Source of the DNA: Ariolimax columbianus
Taxonomy: Eukaryota; Mollusca; Gastropoda; Stylommatophora; Arionidae
Length of the DNA stretch: 64,000 nt
NCBI GenBank assembly: GCA_036924085.1
Contig: JAVGWX010000019.1
Span: 4,791,641-4,855,640, forward strand
Direction of reading: 5' to 3'
Part shown: piece by piece, positions 10,336 to 21,467 of the stretch
Numbering within the stretch: position 1 is the stretch's first letter
Layout: each line of letters begins with the position of its first letter
Notes under the pieces: generated by a model
Seen by the model: only the letters and a program-made list of their open reading frames with translations
What the model was told of the DNA's origin: nothing
Database searches by the model: none
Program-made: the position numbers and the translations under genes

Positions 10336-10744
10336 GTGATGTGTAGAAGGTGTTCACATTCCCTCCAACATATGCCCACACTAAGTTTTGCACAGGCGTT
10401 TTATCTAAAGAGTTTTTGTTATTACGAATTAAGCAAATTTATTTTACTCTTTCAAACCCAAAGTGTCTGCACAAAATATTTTTTAAACCAATAGCGTTCT
10501 CTTTAAACAATGAATCAAATCAGACAATCAAAAATGTACTTCTCAATAACCTATTCTTCAATAAATAACAAATTGTTGTGGCCATTTCAGTATAACAAAA
10601 ATAGGTAGCAGACATATGTGGCACACTCAGTTTACAAATTTCCAGAAAAAATACAAAATCAAAGGCCGCCGTCCATCGTAGATGATGATGGCATAATTTA
10701 TTTGCTAGCGCTATTTTTAGTAAGGATTAACTACGCTACTTTTT
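10336..10744. other. Unique AT-rich non-coding stretch
   Basis: No tandem structure or transposon domain seen. Short plus-strand frames (60-80 codons) lack recognisable motifs. Confidence 0.4.
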
Positions 10745-10935
10745 ATCCTCACTCTTTCATCTCAAGCCGTCCAACCCCAGTGGCCAGTCAAGGACAAGAT
10801 GACTAGGGGGCGACTACGAGATGCAGGGGACTCCGCATCAAGCACCCGCGAAAAAGACGACGGAGTCCGGAGTCGAACCCACACCACCTGATCACGAAGC
10901 CGACGGCTTAACCACTTCGCGACGGAATCACAGAA
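10745..10935 (-). mobile_element. tRNA-derived SINE, second family (SINE-B), minus strand
   Basis: Read on the minus strand, the head shows GCGAAGTGGTTAAGCCGTCG (A-box-like) and GTGGGTTCGACTCC (B box), the layout of a Ser/Leu-type tRNA. A body of about 110 bp follows. An open frame across it is a by-product of its composition. Only one copy is seen in the window. Confidence 0.7.
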
Positions 10936-10999
10936 AATTTCCAGAAATTCACTGTTAATCATGTTATTTTTAGGAGTTTGTATGTTTTATAATTAATAG

Positions 11000-11218
11000 G
11001 AGGAGTGCGTGACCGATTAGTTTCGAGGCTTGCGTGCCGACAAGGAGTGCAGCGGCTCAAATCCCCTATATGGCATTTATGTTGTTTTTCTGTTGGGGGT
11101 GAAACAAACAAACATAGCCTGCACACGACGTGGCGACAGCAGTGGCGAAGTGGCCTGTAGTCCTGAGTCTTTACAACCCCTCGACTACCCCAGCAATGGG
11201 AAAAATGTTGTTTGACAG
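11000..11218 (+). mobile_element. Dispersed tRNA-like repeat (SINE-C), copy 1
   Basis: GACCGATTAGTTTCGAGGC followed about 40 bp later by GCGGCTCAAATCCCC resembles an A/B box head. The body (GACGTGGCGACAGCAGTGG, CCCCTCGACTACCCCAGCAA) is found again inverted at 16870-17075. Two copies in opposite orientation make it a dispersed element and not a tRNA gene. Confidence 0.7.
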
Positions 11219-11394
11219 GTTGTTTTTTTTAAATTAAAAAAAAACATAATTCATTCAGTTCAGCACAAGTGCCATCTCAACAGTCAGAGTCGGCAGTAAT
11301 TGATCTTCAATGTCTTCTGTCTGGCCTTGATGGTACAATCCACCAGGCTTTTCCCTGTCCATCTTTTGATATTATCCTTCCACTTGGGATTGTT

Positions 11395-11830
11395 TACCTC
11401 TGGTCGATGGGGAAGAAGACTAACGTCTGGTCAGGCACAACATACTGATCAGACTCGTTAGTCAGGGACAGGCAAAATATACTGGCCAAGACCCTCACCT
11501 CGGCTTCCTTCTAACCCTCCCTGGAAACGAGCTGTTTTCATGGCAGCCTGGCTAACAGGGTGAGAGATCGTGTGATCCCCGTAGTAGTGAGCAACACGCA
11601 GATGAAGGCAAGCATAGCACAACTGTCTGGAGGACCTTGTCTACCTTCATCAGCACACTCAGGATGTGAGGAAAGCTACTGCAACCCGCCACTTATCGGC
11701 CCACCTTCATCAGTACGCTCAGGATGTGAGGAAAGCTACTGCAACCTGCAACTTAAGGTCCTTTTCAGGGCGCACAAAAGAGTAAACCTACTCATTGTGG
11801 GCATTCACAAACAACAAATTTTTAATTTGT
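11395..11830 (+). mobile_element. Family D dispersed repeat, copy 1 (partly self-duplicated)
   Basis: Shared landmarks of family D in order: CTAACGTCTGGTCAGGCA, CTGATCAGAC, CTCCCTGGAAACGRGCTG, GATCCCCGTAGTAGTGAGC, ACACGCAGATGAAG, GAGGACC, CTACTGCAACC, CTTTTCAGGGCGCACAAAAGAGTAA, CTCATTGTGGGCATTC, then an AAC-rich end. Here the CACACTCAGGATGTGAGG segment is repeated (11655 and 11715). No coding capacity. Further copies: 19130, 20185 (minus), 35320, 37250, 40850 and 62275, with more diverged ones at 51010, 59540 and 59890. Confidence 0.85.
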
Positions 11831-11841
11831 GAGTGACCTGT

Positions 11842-12130
11842 TTAGATGTCAAATTTTGATTCATGATCTGGGAAAACTGATTGGTTATCCTTATTTTGTT
11901 GTTGATTTCCATTTCGCAGCTCTGTGTTTTCCATTATTATATTTCCAAGATAGGGGAAGCTCTTCACCTGTTCCAATGTTGGACCATCTACTTTGACATG
12001 TAGAGTAGCTTTCAAGACTACTTCATTAATTTCAGTTGTTGTTTTCTCAGTGTTTATGTTCAATACACACACCTGACTTTTGTTCCTTACTTGAATCATC
12101 AATTCTTGCAATTCTTGTTTTCTTTAAACC
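11842..12130 (-). mobile_element. LINE reverse-transcriptase C-terminal fragment (RTE-like), minus strand
   Basis: The frame includes MQELMIQVRNKSQ, then LNINTEKTT and VDGPTLEQVKSFPYLGNII. This matches the usual order after the palm motif in RTE-like RTs (helical LxxL, then NxxKT, then KYLG). It is short and 5'-truncated, and lies head-to-tail beside a family D copy. Confidence 0.8.
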
Positions 12131-12307
12131 AGAAAAACTGTGTCATCCGATATCTTCTTCTTCTTCCACATTAATCCTGAAAAGGTTATTATAACATTGT
12201 GTTGTAGTTTACAATGCCTCTCTTACATCTATTATTTTCGCTCTGACTGAAGGATGTCCGTTTAAAAAATTGTTTTACAATTGTTCCTTCCACATTAATC
12301 TTGCATA

Positions 12308-12553
12308 TTTTTTTTTTTTTGCGTTCGCCTTATTTTTCTAATCCCCAAGGCGGTGTCCGTTGCACTGTGTTTTTATTTTGCGCCTGTCGGCCCAGTGCAT
12401 CCGACTTCAGCGTGCATTTTATGTAAGGGTCTGCTTCCTCCTGCATTTTCTAAGGGGTTGCTTTCCCGGGGTGACGGTCGGTGCTGTGATGGGGATCAAA
12501 TCCAGCACCTTCGGATTGTGAGCCGTGCCACTTAACCACTAGGCCACGCCGTC
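12308..12553 (-). mobile_element. SINE-A, minus-strand copy 2
   Basis: The reverse complement carries the CCTAGTGGTTAAGTGG head, a GATTTGATCCCC B box and the SINE-A body. The element begins on this strand with a T-tract (poly-A tail of the minus strand). Flanks AATCTTGCATAT and AATCTCGCATAT form a 12-bp target-site duplication with one mismatch. Confidence 0.93.
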
Positions 12554-12559
12554 CCCTAA

Positions 12560-13005
12560 TCTCGCATATGATTTGTGAACTCCTTTTTATGACCGCTGTT
12601 TCTATTTTGGAGATGTTGTTATCGATTCCCAAATCTAGCACAATGAGTGAAGAGGTATGTCATGCTGTTCTCTTGGTCTGTCTTCTTACCTGAACTGTTT
12701 CTATTCTTTCTATTCTGTAATAATATATCCATACTACAATGTAAGTTGGCTATAGCTTTATATACTCGATCCTGCTATATATATGTTGTACGTCATGCGA
12801 CACTTTCCTCTACAGATGATATTCTTACAAAGTCCCTGATCATTTCATTTATAAAATTGTTTAGTGTAACAAATTACTTCTCTTATGAGTGTCATTGTGA
12901 TTGTATATGTAATAATAATTATTAAATTACGTAGATTTCGATTCTAAACGAATCTAATTTTTTTTAAACACTTCAACTTACTTCTTTCACCTTTAATGAA
13001 ATATT
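12560..13005. other. Unique AT-rich spacer
   Basis: No tandem repeat or coding pattern recognised between the SINE-A copy and the reverse-transcriptase fragment. A 92-codon hydrophobic frame (12647-12925) is AT-composition driven and has no splice support. Confidence 0.4.
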
Positions 13006-14150
13006 TATCTAGACTTTGCAAAGGCCTTTGATAGAGTACCTCATCAAAGATTATTTCGAAAATTAAAATCACATGGAATAGGTGGGGAAGTTGCCAAATG
13101 GATTGAAAAATGGTTAACGGGAAGAAGGCAGAGGGTGGGCATAAATAAGGAGTACTCTGAGTGGTGTGAAGTGAAAAGTGGTGTGCCACAGGGCTCGGTT
13201 TTGGGACCAATTTTGTTCTTGATATATATAAATGATTTGGACATTGATATGAGATCCATGATTGCAAAATTTGCTGATGACACAAAACTATGCAGTAGTG
13301 TCTCATCTAAAGCGGAAGTGGATATATTGATGTCGGATTTAGATAAAATTAGAGAATGGTCTGTAAGCTGGCAAATGGAGTTTAATGTAGATAAATGTAC
13401 AGTCATCCACATGGGTAGATCCAATATGGAACATAATTACAGAATGGGAGAAAACAATATTAGAAAGATAGATAAGGAAAGGGACCTAGGGGTTATAATA
13501 GATCATACAGGAAAGGTGAGTGAGCAAGTTAAGGTAGCAGTGAAAAAGGCAAATGCAATGTTAGGTATGATAAAAAGAAATATTAAACATAGGAGCAAGG
13601 AAGTGATCGTCAAACTGAATAAAGCTTTAGTTAGACCTAGATTGGAGTACTGTGTACAGGTGTGGAGTCCTTATCATAGAGGGGACATAAACATGCTAGA
13701 AAGAATACAAAAAAGAGCGACAAAGATGATAGTGGGATTCCAGAATTACAGTTATGAGGAACGACTCAGAAAAACCGGACTACAGTGTCTCGAAGTGAGA
13801 AGAATTCGTGGTGACTTAATACAGGTTTATTAGATGATCAGAGGAATCGATAAATTAGACTATAACAAGTTTATTAAAATACAGCCACCTACAATAACAC
13901 GAGGGCATAGCTACAAACTGACTAAAGAGAGGTCCAGGTTAGATATTAGGAAATATTTTTTTAGTCAGAGAGTGGTGTCTGCTTGGAATGCATTGCCAGG
14001 GGAGGTAGTGGAGGCAGGGACAGTTAATGCATTTAAGAATAAACTGGATGCGCATAGCTTTTAGAGCAAGGTGATGTAAATGTAACTGGTTGTATACAGA
14101 CTCTGCAGGGTCTTATAAACCAGTATAAAAACGTTAAGTTAAGTTAAGTT
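13006..14150 (+). mobile_element. 5'-truncated CR1/Jockey-like LINE with nearly intact RT half
   Basis: The translation runs from LDFAKAFDRVPHQRLF through GVPQGSVLGPILFLIYIN, KFADDTKL (catalytic palm Asp pair), DKCTVIHMGR, RDLGVIID and RPRLEYCVQVWSPY to the C-terminal KLDAHSF and stop at 14064. Only one in-frame stop (TAG at 13831, where the related copy at 23616 has AAG) breaks it, so this copy is fairly young. The 5' half (endonuclease) is missing. The 3' end carries a characteristic ACTCTGCAGGGTCTT segment and a GTTAA-repeat tail (GTTAAGTTAAGTTAAG). Bare copies of this tail occur at 19605 and 53709. Confidence 0.95.
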
Positions 14151-15244
14151 AAGTGAAGCTTAAATGAAGAGAAGTGTGCCTTATTTTTAGATTATTTGGT
14201 TATTTCACTACATAACCTCTCGTAGAGCAGCCATATGGCTGTCACTACAAATCATTCCATAGCTTGAAACTTGGGTTGTATATAATTATAGTCTACTCTT
14301 GCGGTTGTGATTTTGATTAATTACGCATAAAATATGTAGTAGTCGTATGCCCAACCATTCTGTGTTATTTTTCAGTTGCTAGTTTTACTAAAACAGTACA
14401 CACACAGACACACACACACTAAGGTGACTGACAGACACAGTTAACACACTCACAGAGCCACACAGTACATGTAACACTCACTACTCACTGAAACCACAGA
14501 ACTAGTACACTAACACTCTACTTACTACTACAACTACAAGTAGTACAAGTACAAGGGTTATTTACGTATAAGTTTTTATAGTTACATATTTGTTGTATTT
14601 TATATTTATTGAAACATATCACATTTCTATGAACTATACCTTTTCAAATAAATCAGAACGAAATAAATCACATCTTCTGACTGTGTGGATGTAGATTTAT
14701 TAGCACAAATTTACACTGCACACTCTCCATTCCGTGATAATTTGTTAGTTTATGCCGCCATGAAAGCTAAGGACGCCGGAAATGTATACCCACCATTGAA
14801 ATACTTAGTTGCTATGGCAGTAAGCCCGGAGTGGCCGTGGTCGACGTAAACAAAGTTTAGACGCCTTTTAATGTCGTTTTAATCACACGTCCTAATAGAT
14901 TATAAAATAACTTATATAAATGAGACATGCTACAACATAATTTCGATGTGGAGATGGCACCTGATCTGATCCTCTTTACTATGCTACAAGAGGTGATAAC
15001 AAACATAGTTTTAAGTGTTGTGAAAGAATTCAACAACTCATCAACTTCAAGTAGAAGATTAAATGTAATGGGAGAGAGGGCAACATTATCCTAATGAGCA
15101 ATAACACTGTAGTAGGCCAGCTATAGACGATCGAACCATTTTGCCAGACCATTCAAGATCCTCTTCGGTGTTCGTCTTCTTTTAAGCCCGGGGAAATTGA
15201 TTTATTCTCTTTTATTCCTACAAGTATAAGTATAATCAGATACG
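14151..15244. other. Unique spacer with a short CA-rich tract
   Basis: About 14395-14560 is rich in CACA and ACAC with loose CACTAAC units. The rest is unique. A G+C-richer patch near 14750-14860 contains CCGCCATGAAAGC and CCGGAGTGGCCGTGGTCG and stands out from its AT-rich flanks, but no open frame or splice pattern confirms an exon. Confidence 0.4.
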
Positions 15245-16080
15245 CTTTCAGTTCAGTTCATCCCGTAACCCATCAGGTCGTTGGGGCACACATGAAGACA
15301 TGAAAATCCCACGCCAGCTCTCTCTGTCTGTCGCCGCCTGACGTATCGCACCGGGACGAAGGCCTGACCACTCAGCGATGTTGTCCACCCATCTCTTCCT
15401 TGGACGTCCTCGCCCTCTCTGTCCCGGTACGGATCCAAAGAGTATCGAGTTGGGAATTCCGTTGGACCTCGCGACGTGCCCGCACCAGGCCATCTTTCGT
15501 CTTTTGATAGTTGTGAACAGATCTTCAAAAGGACCAATAGCGTCTTCAAATCTCTGACGGATGTCTACGTTCGTGACACGATCCTTATATGTAACATTTA
15601 GGAGATTTCTATAGCACCGCATTTCCATTGCACGTATTCTGCCCTGGATATCCGCTGTAATGGTCCAGGTCTCGCAGGCATACAGAAATATTGACAGCAC
15701 AAAAGAGCGCAGTAGTCTGACTTTTATGCCGAGGGCGAGGCGCTTGTCTCGCCAAATAGGTTGCAGCCTAGTCAGCGCCGCTGTTGTTTGTGCTATTTTT
15801 GCAATTACCTCTGGCTTCGATCCCTCTTCGCTGATCAACGATCCAAGATATTTGAAACGTTTCACCACCTCAAGTACCTGCCCATTTGCCTCTATGACAG
15901 ATTGAAACCCTGCAACGTTATTGGTCATGAGCTTTTGTTTTATCAGCATTTACTTCCATACCAAAACTCAGGGCCGTTCTATCCAATCTACCAATCAACT
16001 CCTGGAATTCCCTCTCTGTGCCTGCCAATACATCAACATCATCAGCAAAGCGGAAGTTTGTGATAAGCCTGTCACCTATT
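15245..16080 (-). mobile_element. RTE-like LINE, reverse-transcriptase C-terminal half, minus strand
   Basis: The frame gives FADDVDVLAG near 16040, EVNADKTK, then after a frameshift NGQVLEVVKRFKYLGSLI, YACETWTITADIQ, RCYRNLLNVTYKDRVTN, KMAWCGHVARS and GRPRKRWVDNIAEW, ending LRDELN. These are the palm and C-terminal landmarks of RTE-type elements. At least one frameshift near 15945 separates the FADD part from the 233-codon open part. The 5' half is absent. Confidence 0.92.
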
Positions 16081-16084
16081 TTAA

Positions 16085-16868
16085 CCTTTATAAAGACTAT
16101 TTTTCAAGAGCTTTCTTTCACACCCAGAAGACAATCTACACAAAGCAGACCAATGCAATGTATCAATGACGGAGGTATGACATGAGATGGACAATCTTAA
16201 ACATTAGAGACCCCATTAATAGTTCTCTCATTACATGTTGGGAGTGTGGGGATAGTGAAGATCATATTCTTGTCCCCGTACACACATCACGGAGTCCTAC
16301 TAGAAGCCATTTTGATATTTGACTATGTAATACATTCCCCTACTTCTGTTATCCTCCATCCTATCAAGTATGATACCATACTATAGATCAGTGCTTCATA
16401 AACGCGACGGACAGGCAGGGATTTATACATTGCAGCAAGGACGTGTACCCAATTGTTTTATTATTGTTGTGTATTGTTTTTTTTCGACCATCTAACTTTG
16501 TATCAACATCTGTTTAAATGTATGGTTAACCAATTCTATGACTCTATTGCCTTTTAATTATAGCAGTTATAAACAGTTTTTGTTACGACTGTTTACACAA
16601 AATTGTAGTTATTTTTACAATTTAGTTTATAACTATATAGACTTTATAAACAAGAATATAAAACAAATCTTGTAACTACATTAAAAAAAAATGTATAACG
16701 TTATATGTTATATTGGAAGAAGTGGATATATTTTAGAAACGTCACACATTTAACTGCAGTTCTAATTATAGAACATATTCTTGACCATGGTCTTGACTGA
16801 GAGGGGACTGAGGGCTTTGGAACTGTAGATCACCATTTTGGAAAGTATTGCCATAGACCACAGACCAT
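16085..16868. other. Unclassified stretch with a possible LINE zinc-ribbon remnant
   Basis: On the plus strand near 16230-16280 one frame reads CWECGDSEDHILVPVH, which resembles the Cys/His knuckle near the end of some non-LTR polyproteins. The neighbourhood is otherwise AT-rich and non-coding. I see no host exon. Confidence 0.3.
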
Positions 16869-16869
16869 A

Positions 16870-17075
16870 AAAACTTGCGCACGACTTTATTCCCATTGCT
16901 GGGGTAGTCGAGGGGTTTTAAATGCTGAGGACCTCAGGCTGCTTCACCACTGCTGTCGCCACATCGTGTGATGGCTATGTTTGTTTATTTCACCTCGAAC
17001 AGAAAAATAGCATATGCCTTCCCGGTGATTTGATCCGTTGCCCTATTTGTCAGCAGGCAGACAACGAAACATGCA
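16870..17075 (-). mobile_element. SINE-C, minus-strand copy 2
   Basis: The reverse complement matches 11010-11218 through CAGCAGTGG.GAAG, the CCTGAGG/CCTGAGT word and CCTCGACTACCCCAGCAATGG, with the head's GATCAAATC near 17035. It is more diverged than a recent copy would be. Confidence 0.7.
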
Positions 17076-17246
17076 ACTCACCCACCACATGCTATATACA
17101 TTAACACAATGACATAAGAAATATTGTCAGGAAACAGTAAAACGCTATTGCTATTATTAACTACTACTGTTTCGCGAAACCACCCGGACAACCACCAATG
17201 AGATGGAGAGAGAGCTGCAACCTTGGTCCGGCATGGAACTTAAAAG

Positions 17247-17524
17247 CAAAAGACAGAGCTGAGTTTAGACATTTGGCTACCTAGCATACGGTACATGATG
17301 TGCCTGAATGAACAGCAAAAGACAGAGCTGAGTTTAGACATTTGGCTACCTAGCATACGGTACATGATGTGCCTGAATGAACAGCAAAAGACAGAGCTGA
17401 GTTTAGACATTTGGCTACCTAGCATACGGTACATGATGTGCCTGAATGAACAGCAAAAGACAGAGCTGAGTTTAGACATTTGGCTACCTAGCATACGGTA
17501 CATGATGTGCCTGAATGAACAGCA
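17247..17524. repeat. 69-bp minisatellite, 4 copies, open in both strands
   Basis: GCAAAAGACAGAGCTGAGTT recurs every 69 bp, identical between copies. As 69 is divisible by 3 and the unit lacks stops, it makes 23-residue peptide repeats on both strands. That is expected from the arithmetic and is not evidence of a gene. Confidence 0.96.
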
Positions 17525-17889
17525 GAATTACAGTATTACATTATATTACTGCATTCCGGCAGACTCGTTTATTTTCATAGTGTTTTAAGTTGATGTGGTA
17601 AATATCATTGCACAGCCATAACGCAGGTTTCATTTTGCTTTTGGCCTGGTGCTGTCACTGAGTCATTACCAATAAATGTTTTATCATCTTCTTGCATTCT
17701 TTGTTAAAGCCTGATCAAGCAGTCAGTGGCCATCTTGTCTGATGGTGTATTTTATGGCAGCAGCAGACTCAGACCACTTCAGTCAGCCTCCCACCGTTCT
17801 TCGTTTGAATGTCATAGCGTTATATCTTGCTTTGTAATTAGGGCATCAGTTTCTGTGATAAAGTTGTCCACCACGCAGTTATGTTCATA
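17525..17889. other. Unique spacer
   Basis: No repeat, transposon domain or exon recognised. Confidence 0.4.
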
Positions 17890-18830
17890 TCTTCATCAGG
17901 TCCTCCAGATGTCCACCAGGCAGTGATGTTCGTTTCCTTACTCTAAATGTGCACCAGACAGCAATGTTCATTTCATCATTAGTTTCCTTACTCTAAATGT
18001 CCGCCAGGCAGCAATGTTTGTTTCCTTATTAGCTGTCCTACTCTAAATGTCCGCCAGGCAGCAATGTTTGTTTCCTTATTAGCTGTCCTACTCTAAATGT
18101 CCGCCAGGCAGCAATGTTTGTTTCCTCATTAGCTTTCCTACTCTAAATGTGCACCAGACAGCAATGTTCATTTCCTCATTAGTTTCCTTACTCTAAATGT
18201 CCACCAGACAGCAATGTTCATTTCCTCATTAGTTTCCTTACTCTAAATGTCCGCCAGGCAGCAATGTTTGTTTCCTCATTAGCTTTCCTACTCTAAATGT
18301 GCACCAGACAGCAATGTTCATTTCCTCATTAGTTTCCTTACTCTGAATGTCCACCAGGCAGCAATGTTTGTTTCCTTATTAGCTTTCCTACCCTAAATGT
18401 CCACCAGGCAGCAATGTTTGTTTCTTCATTAGCTTTCCTACCCTAAATGTCCACCAGGCAGCAATGTTTGTTTCCTCATTAACTTTCCTACCCTAAATGT
18501 CCACCAGGCAGCAATGTTTGTTTCCTTATTAGCTTTCCTACCCTAAATGTCCACCAGGCAGCAATGTTTGTTTCCTCATTAGCTTTCCTACTCTAAATGT
18601 CCACCAGGCAGCAATGTTTGTTTCCTCATTAGCTGTCCTACTCTAAATGTCCACCAGACAGTATTGTTCGTTTCCTCATTAGTTTCCTTATTCCAGATGT
18701 CAAACATACAGTAATGTTCGTTTCCTCGTTAGATTCCTTACTCCAGATAGTAATGTTCGTTTCCTCGTTAGATTCCTTACTCCAGATGCCCACACCAGAC
18801 AGTAATGTTCGTTTCATCATTAGTCTCCTT
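17890..18830. repeat. 50-bp minisatellite, about 18 copies with ordered variants
   Basis: The core CAGGCAGCAATGTTTGTTTCC (or CAGACAGCAATGTTCATTTCC) repeats at 50-bp steps. Two sub-types, CAGGCAG..TTTG and CAGACAG..TTCA, alternate in blocks. The right end (18650-18830) is more decayed and irregular. This polarity is typical of arrays that grow from one side. Confidence 0.95.
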
Positions 18831-19459
18831 AACATAATTGATTATTTAAAAACAAAGACATGATTATTGGCCCTGTGCTAAAGTGCCAAATTTGTAGAAC
18901 CAGACTGCCATCTTTAGTCTGACCACGAGTCATGCTGACCTGTCCAGAATGGTAGAACCTACCAGAAATAAATGTCTCATTGGCTTGCTCTGTCATACCA
19001 GGTATCGGTTGAAGGTGCCAGTGATGGCACATATGATGACTATGATTACACAAAATATAAAGACCAATTTGTTTGCCTCTTTTGTAAGAAAAGATTAATA
19101 ACACAAGTACCCACCTAGTGGGTGGCCATTACGCTTTCACCAGAGAGCAGTATCCTCGTAGTAGTGAGCGACACGCAGATGAAGCCAAACATAGAACAAC
19201 CGCCTGGAGGACCCCCGGTCCACCTTCATCAGCATGCTCAGGATGAGAGGGGACTCAACGGTCTCGATGTAAGGTGTCCGGCTCTGGTGGAGACCAGGAT
19301 TTTTTTCACGTGGATCTTCTGGTAAAAATTCCCCTGATCTCTGGGTAGTAAGCTCGGACTCCTGTGTTCAGTGTCAAACACAGTAAAAATCCCTTGGCAG
19401 TTGGAAATCAAAAATAGTAGGCTTAACAGCCGCTGCCCGGACAAAATTAAAATTTTACC

Positions 19460-19600
19460 CAAGTTATTTGTACCTTTCCCCAGGTGGTTTGTTAAGAGCA
19501 GCTATAGATGGCGCCTAACTGTATTCGGGTCTACTTAGCTTTAGTGTTTGAGTCTATTAAGATGGACTCGCACATAGGCACACAAAAAACCACCCTCCAA
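19460..19600. mobile_element. Short dispersed element with GGTGGTTT ends (family F), copy 1
   Basis: Starts CAGGTGGTTTGTTAAGAGCAG, contains GTTTGAGTCTATTAAGATGG, and ends near AAAACCACC. A second copy lies at 50645-50745 with GGTGGTTTGTTAAAAGC, the same central word, and TTAACCACC. The inverted GGTGGTTT/AACCACC ends suggest a small non-autonomous DNA element, but two copies are too few to be sure. Confidence 0.5.
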
Positions 19601-19604
19601 GAAA

Positions 19605-19658
19605 TTGATTGAATACAGACTGTAGAGTCATCTAAACCAGTATAAAGACGTTAAGTTA
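19605..19658 (+). mobile_element. Bare 3' tail of the CR1/Jockey-like LINE
   Basis: ATACAGACTGTAGAGTC, TCTAAACCAGTATAAAGACG and TTAAGTTAA correspond to the last ~55 bp of the LINE at 13006-14150. Nothing of the RT remains: extreme 5' truncation. Confidence 0.85.
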
Positions 19659-19755
19659 ACAGTATGACAACCCGCCACTTAACATCCTTTCCAGGGTGCG
19701 CAAAAAGAGCAATTCTACTCATTGTGGGCATTCAGCAATAACAACAAAACCAAAG

Positions 19756-20184
19756 AGCAAAACGCAGGCAAATAGGACAAATAGATTACAAGAAAAATTG
19801 AGGACTTTAAGTAGTCATTGCAAGCCATGATTCCTTGATTCCTTTCCTAAACAGCAGTTATGGCCTTCACAAAAAGGTGGGTTTAATGTACAATGTTAAA
19901 GCCTCAACAAAACAAAATAAGCAAACATTCTTGATAGTGAAGTATTGTCTCGTACCCCTGTACTCCGGCAAGTATAAAAGTTGATGTATTGAAAATTTGG
20001 CTTCTCGGATTGAAGAATAAAATGTGAATGTCCTGTGATAATTAATGGTCATTAGATTTAAATATTAGGGGCTGAGATAAAGTAGATGCTCTGAACATAT
20101 TCTTGCATGTGGACAATTTAGATAGTGTATTCGGAATCTTGGATAATGAATAAATAAACAGACAGATTTCCATTCTGTTGTTGT
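19756..20184. other. Unique AT-rich spacer
   Basis: No repeat or exon recognised. Confidence 0.4.
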
Positions 20185-20505
20185 TTGTGACGGCCCACAA
20201 TGAGTAGGGACACTATTTTGTGCTCCCTGAAAAGGGCGTTAAGTGGCGGGTTGTCATAGCTTTCCTCACATCCCTCGCTTGCTGATGAAGGCGGACCGGG
20301 GTCCTCCGGGTAGTTGTGCTATGCTCTTTATCTGCATGTTCCTCACTACTACAGGTATCACGTCAAACCTCACATTGTTAGCCAGACTGTTGTCCTCAAC
20401 AACAGCATATTTCCAGGACAAACCAACGAGGAGGTCATGTGAGGGTCTTGGTCAGTATATTTCTCCTGACCCTGGCTAACATTGTCTGATCAGTGTGTTT
20501 TACCT
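20185..20505 (-). mobile_element. Family D copy 3, minus strand
   Basis: The reverse complement gives CTGATCAGACAATGTTAGCC, GTAGTGAGGAACATGCAGA, GGAGGACCCCGGTCCGCC and ACAACCCGCCACTTAACGCC, then CCCACAATGAGTAG inverted at 20196, with a TTGTTGTT end. It is the only clear minus-strand copy of the family in the window. Confidence 0.82.
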
Positions 20506-20754
20506 GACCAGAAATTAGCCTCAACATCCCTCCCATTCTGTAATGTGATGTTACTGTTTGAAGCCACTCATGGCGAATTGAGCTTATTTTTGATGTTTCT
20601 TTGTACCCTGGTTCATCTGGCTGTAGTGTAATGCAAGGCTGCTCAGTAAGATCACCACTATAGGGATTACAGTATCGATCCATACCTCGTTGCCAAGACT
20701 GTCATGACGTAGTCAGTTTTCAGGAGCACAAAAGAGGCTGTAAGATGATGTGGT

Positions 20755-20850
20755 TATAGGTCTTGATAGGAACAGTGTAGCCTAGTGGGTAGTTGCACGG
20801 CTCACAAACAAAGCAAGGGACCGTGTAGCCTAGTGGGTAGTAGTTCTGTC
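20755..20850. repeat. Direct repeat of a tRNA A-box-like word
   Basis: GTGTAGCCTAGTGGGTAGT occurs twice about 55 bp apart. The word is like the A box of tRNA-derived SINEs, but no convincing B box follows either copy. It may be a duplicated SINE head remnant. Confidence 0.4.
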
Positions 20851-20884
20851 TGAGATCAAAATATTATCACAGTACAGATTGGAC

Positions 20885-21062
20885 TGGGCCGAGAAAAAGA
20901 CAAATATAGACATTCGGCCTGCCGAAGACGGATGTGTCGGATCGAAAGATGCAAATATCGCAGTCAAGCTGTAAACTAGCGACACAACACATTCCGTTTC
21001 GCTGGTTTATCAATTACATTTTGGCCAGAAAATGTAAATACTTTGGTCACATCAAGAGACAG
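20885..21062 (+). mobile_element. RTE-like LINE fragment interrupted by a family R piece
   Basis: TGGGCCGAGAAAAAGACAAA.TATAGACATTCGGC matches the WTEKxTNVDIR block also seen at 63920, and GGTTTATCAATTACATTTTGGCC matches the block ending this window. In between (about 20925-20995) lies a minus-strand piece of family R (CAGTCAAGCTGTAAACTA), shared with 21550-21610 and 56595-56665. One element therefore jumped into the other. Confidence 0.65.
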
Positions 21063-21467
21063 CATTCACATCAGTAGCTTTCTTCTGGAAACACTCCTCC
21101 ATGAGAATCCCCGAAACACTGTAAGCATAACCTTCCTTTGAATGTCACGACAGACAAAGAACAATGTTTCCGTTACATTGAACAACGCTTTGATTGGAGT
21201 TGGTAGTGTAACCCATGACTCACACACAGTAACAATACGTTTAAGCATTTCTTTTCTCTATCGGCAGAACTGCTGCAAGGAGATACCCATTCTGTGTTCA
21301 TCAGTCAGTTGACTGGGTACCCACTGCTCATACACTTTCTAGAAATTCAATTGATCGAGCATTATGTTGTAGGTTAAACTATGTGAACACCTGATTGCAG
21401 TTGCTGCACTGTCTATCGTTAATCGCCCGTCAGCTCGATTAATGTCCCGCACACAGATGCTTCTACT

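Larger units (their letters stand above)
19130..19755 (+). mobile_element. Family D copy 2, split by a ~400-bp insertion
   Basis: The family D part GTAGTAGTGAGCGACACGC to TCAGCATGCTCAGGATG covers about 19150-19255. The downstream part CCCGCCACTTAACATCC to CTCATTGTGGGCATTC covers 19668-19730. Foreign sequence lies between them, including the repeat at 19460-19600 and a bare LINE tail at 19605-19658. The first half of family D is missing. Confidence 0.75.

Noticed and set aside
13135..14064. Host gene encoding a reverse transcriptase-like protein
   Set aside because: Motifs, truncation, tail and a second decayed copy show a CR1/Jockey-like LINE, not a domesticated host gene.
15248..15949. 233-codon minus-strand frame as a host gene
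   Set aside because: It is the C-terminus of an RTE-like LINE. The FADD region lies just upstream behind a frameshift, and related fragments occur at 33186, 34165 and 41206.
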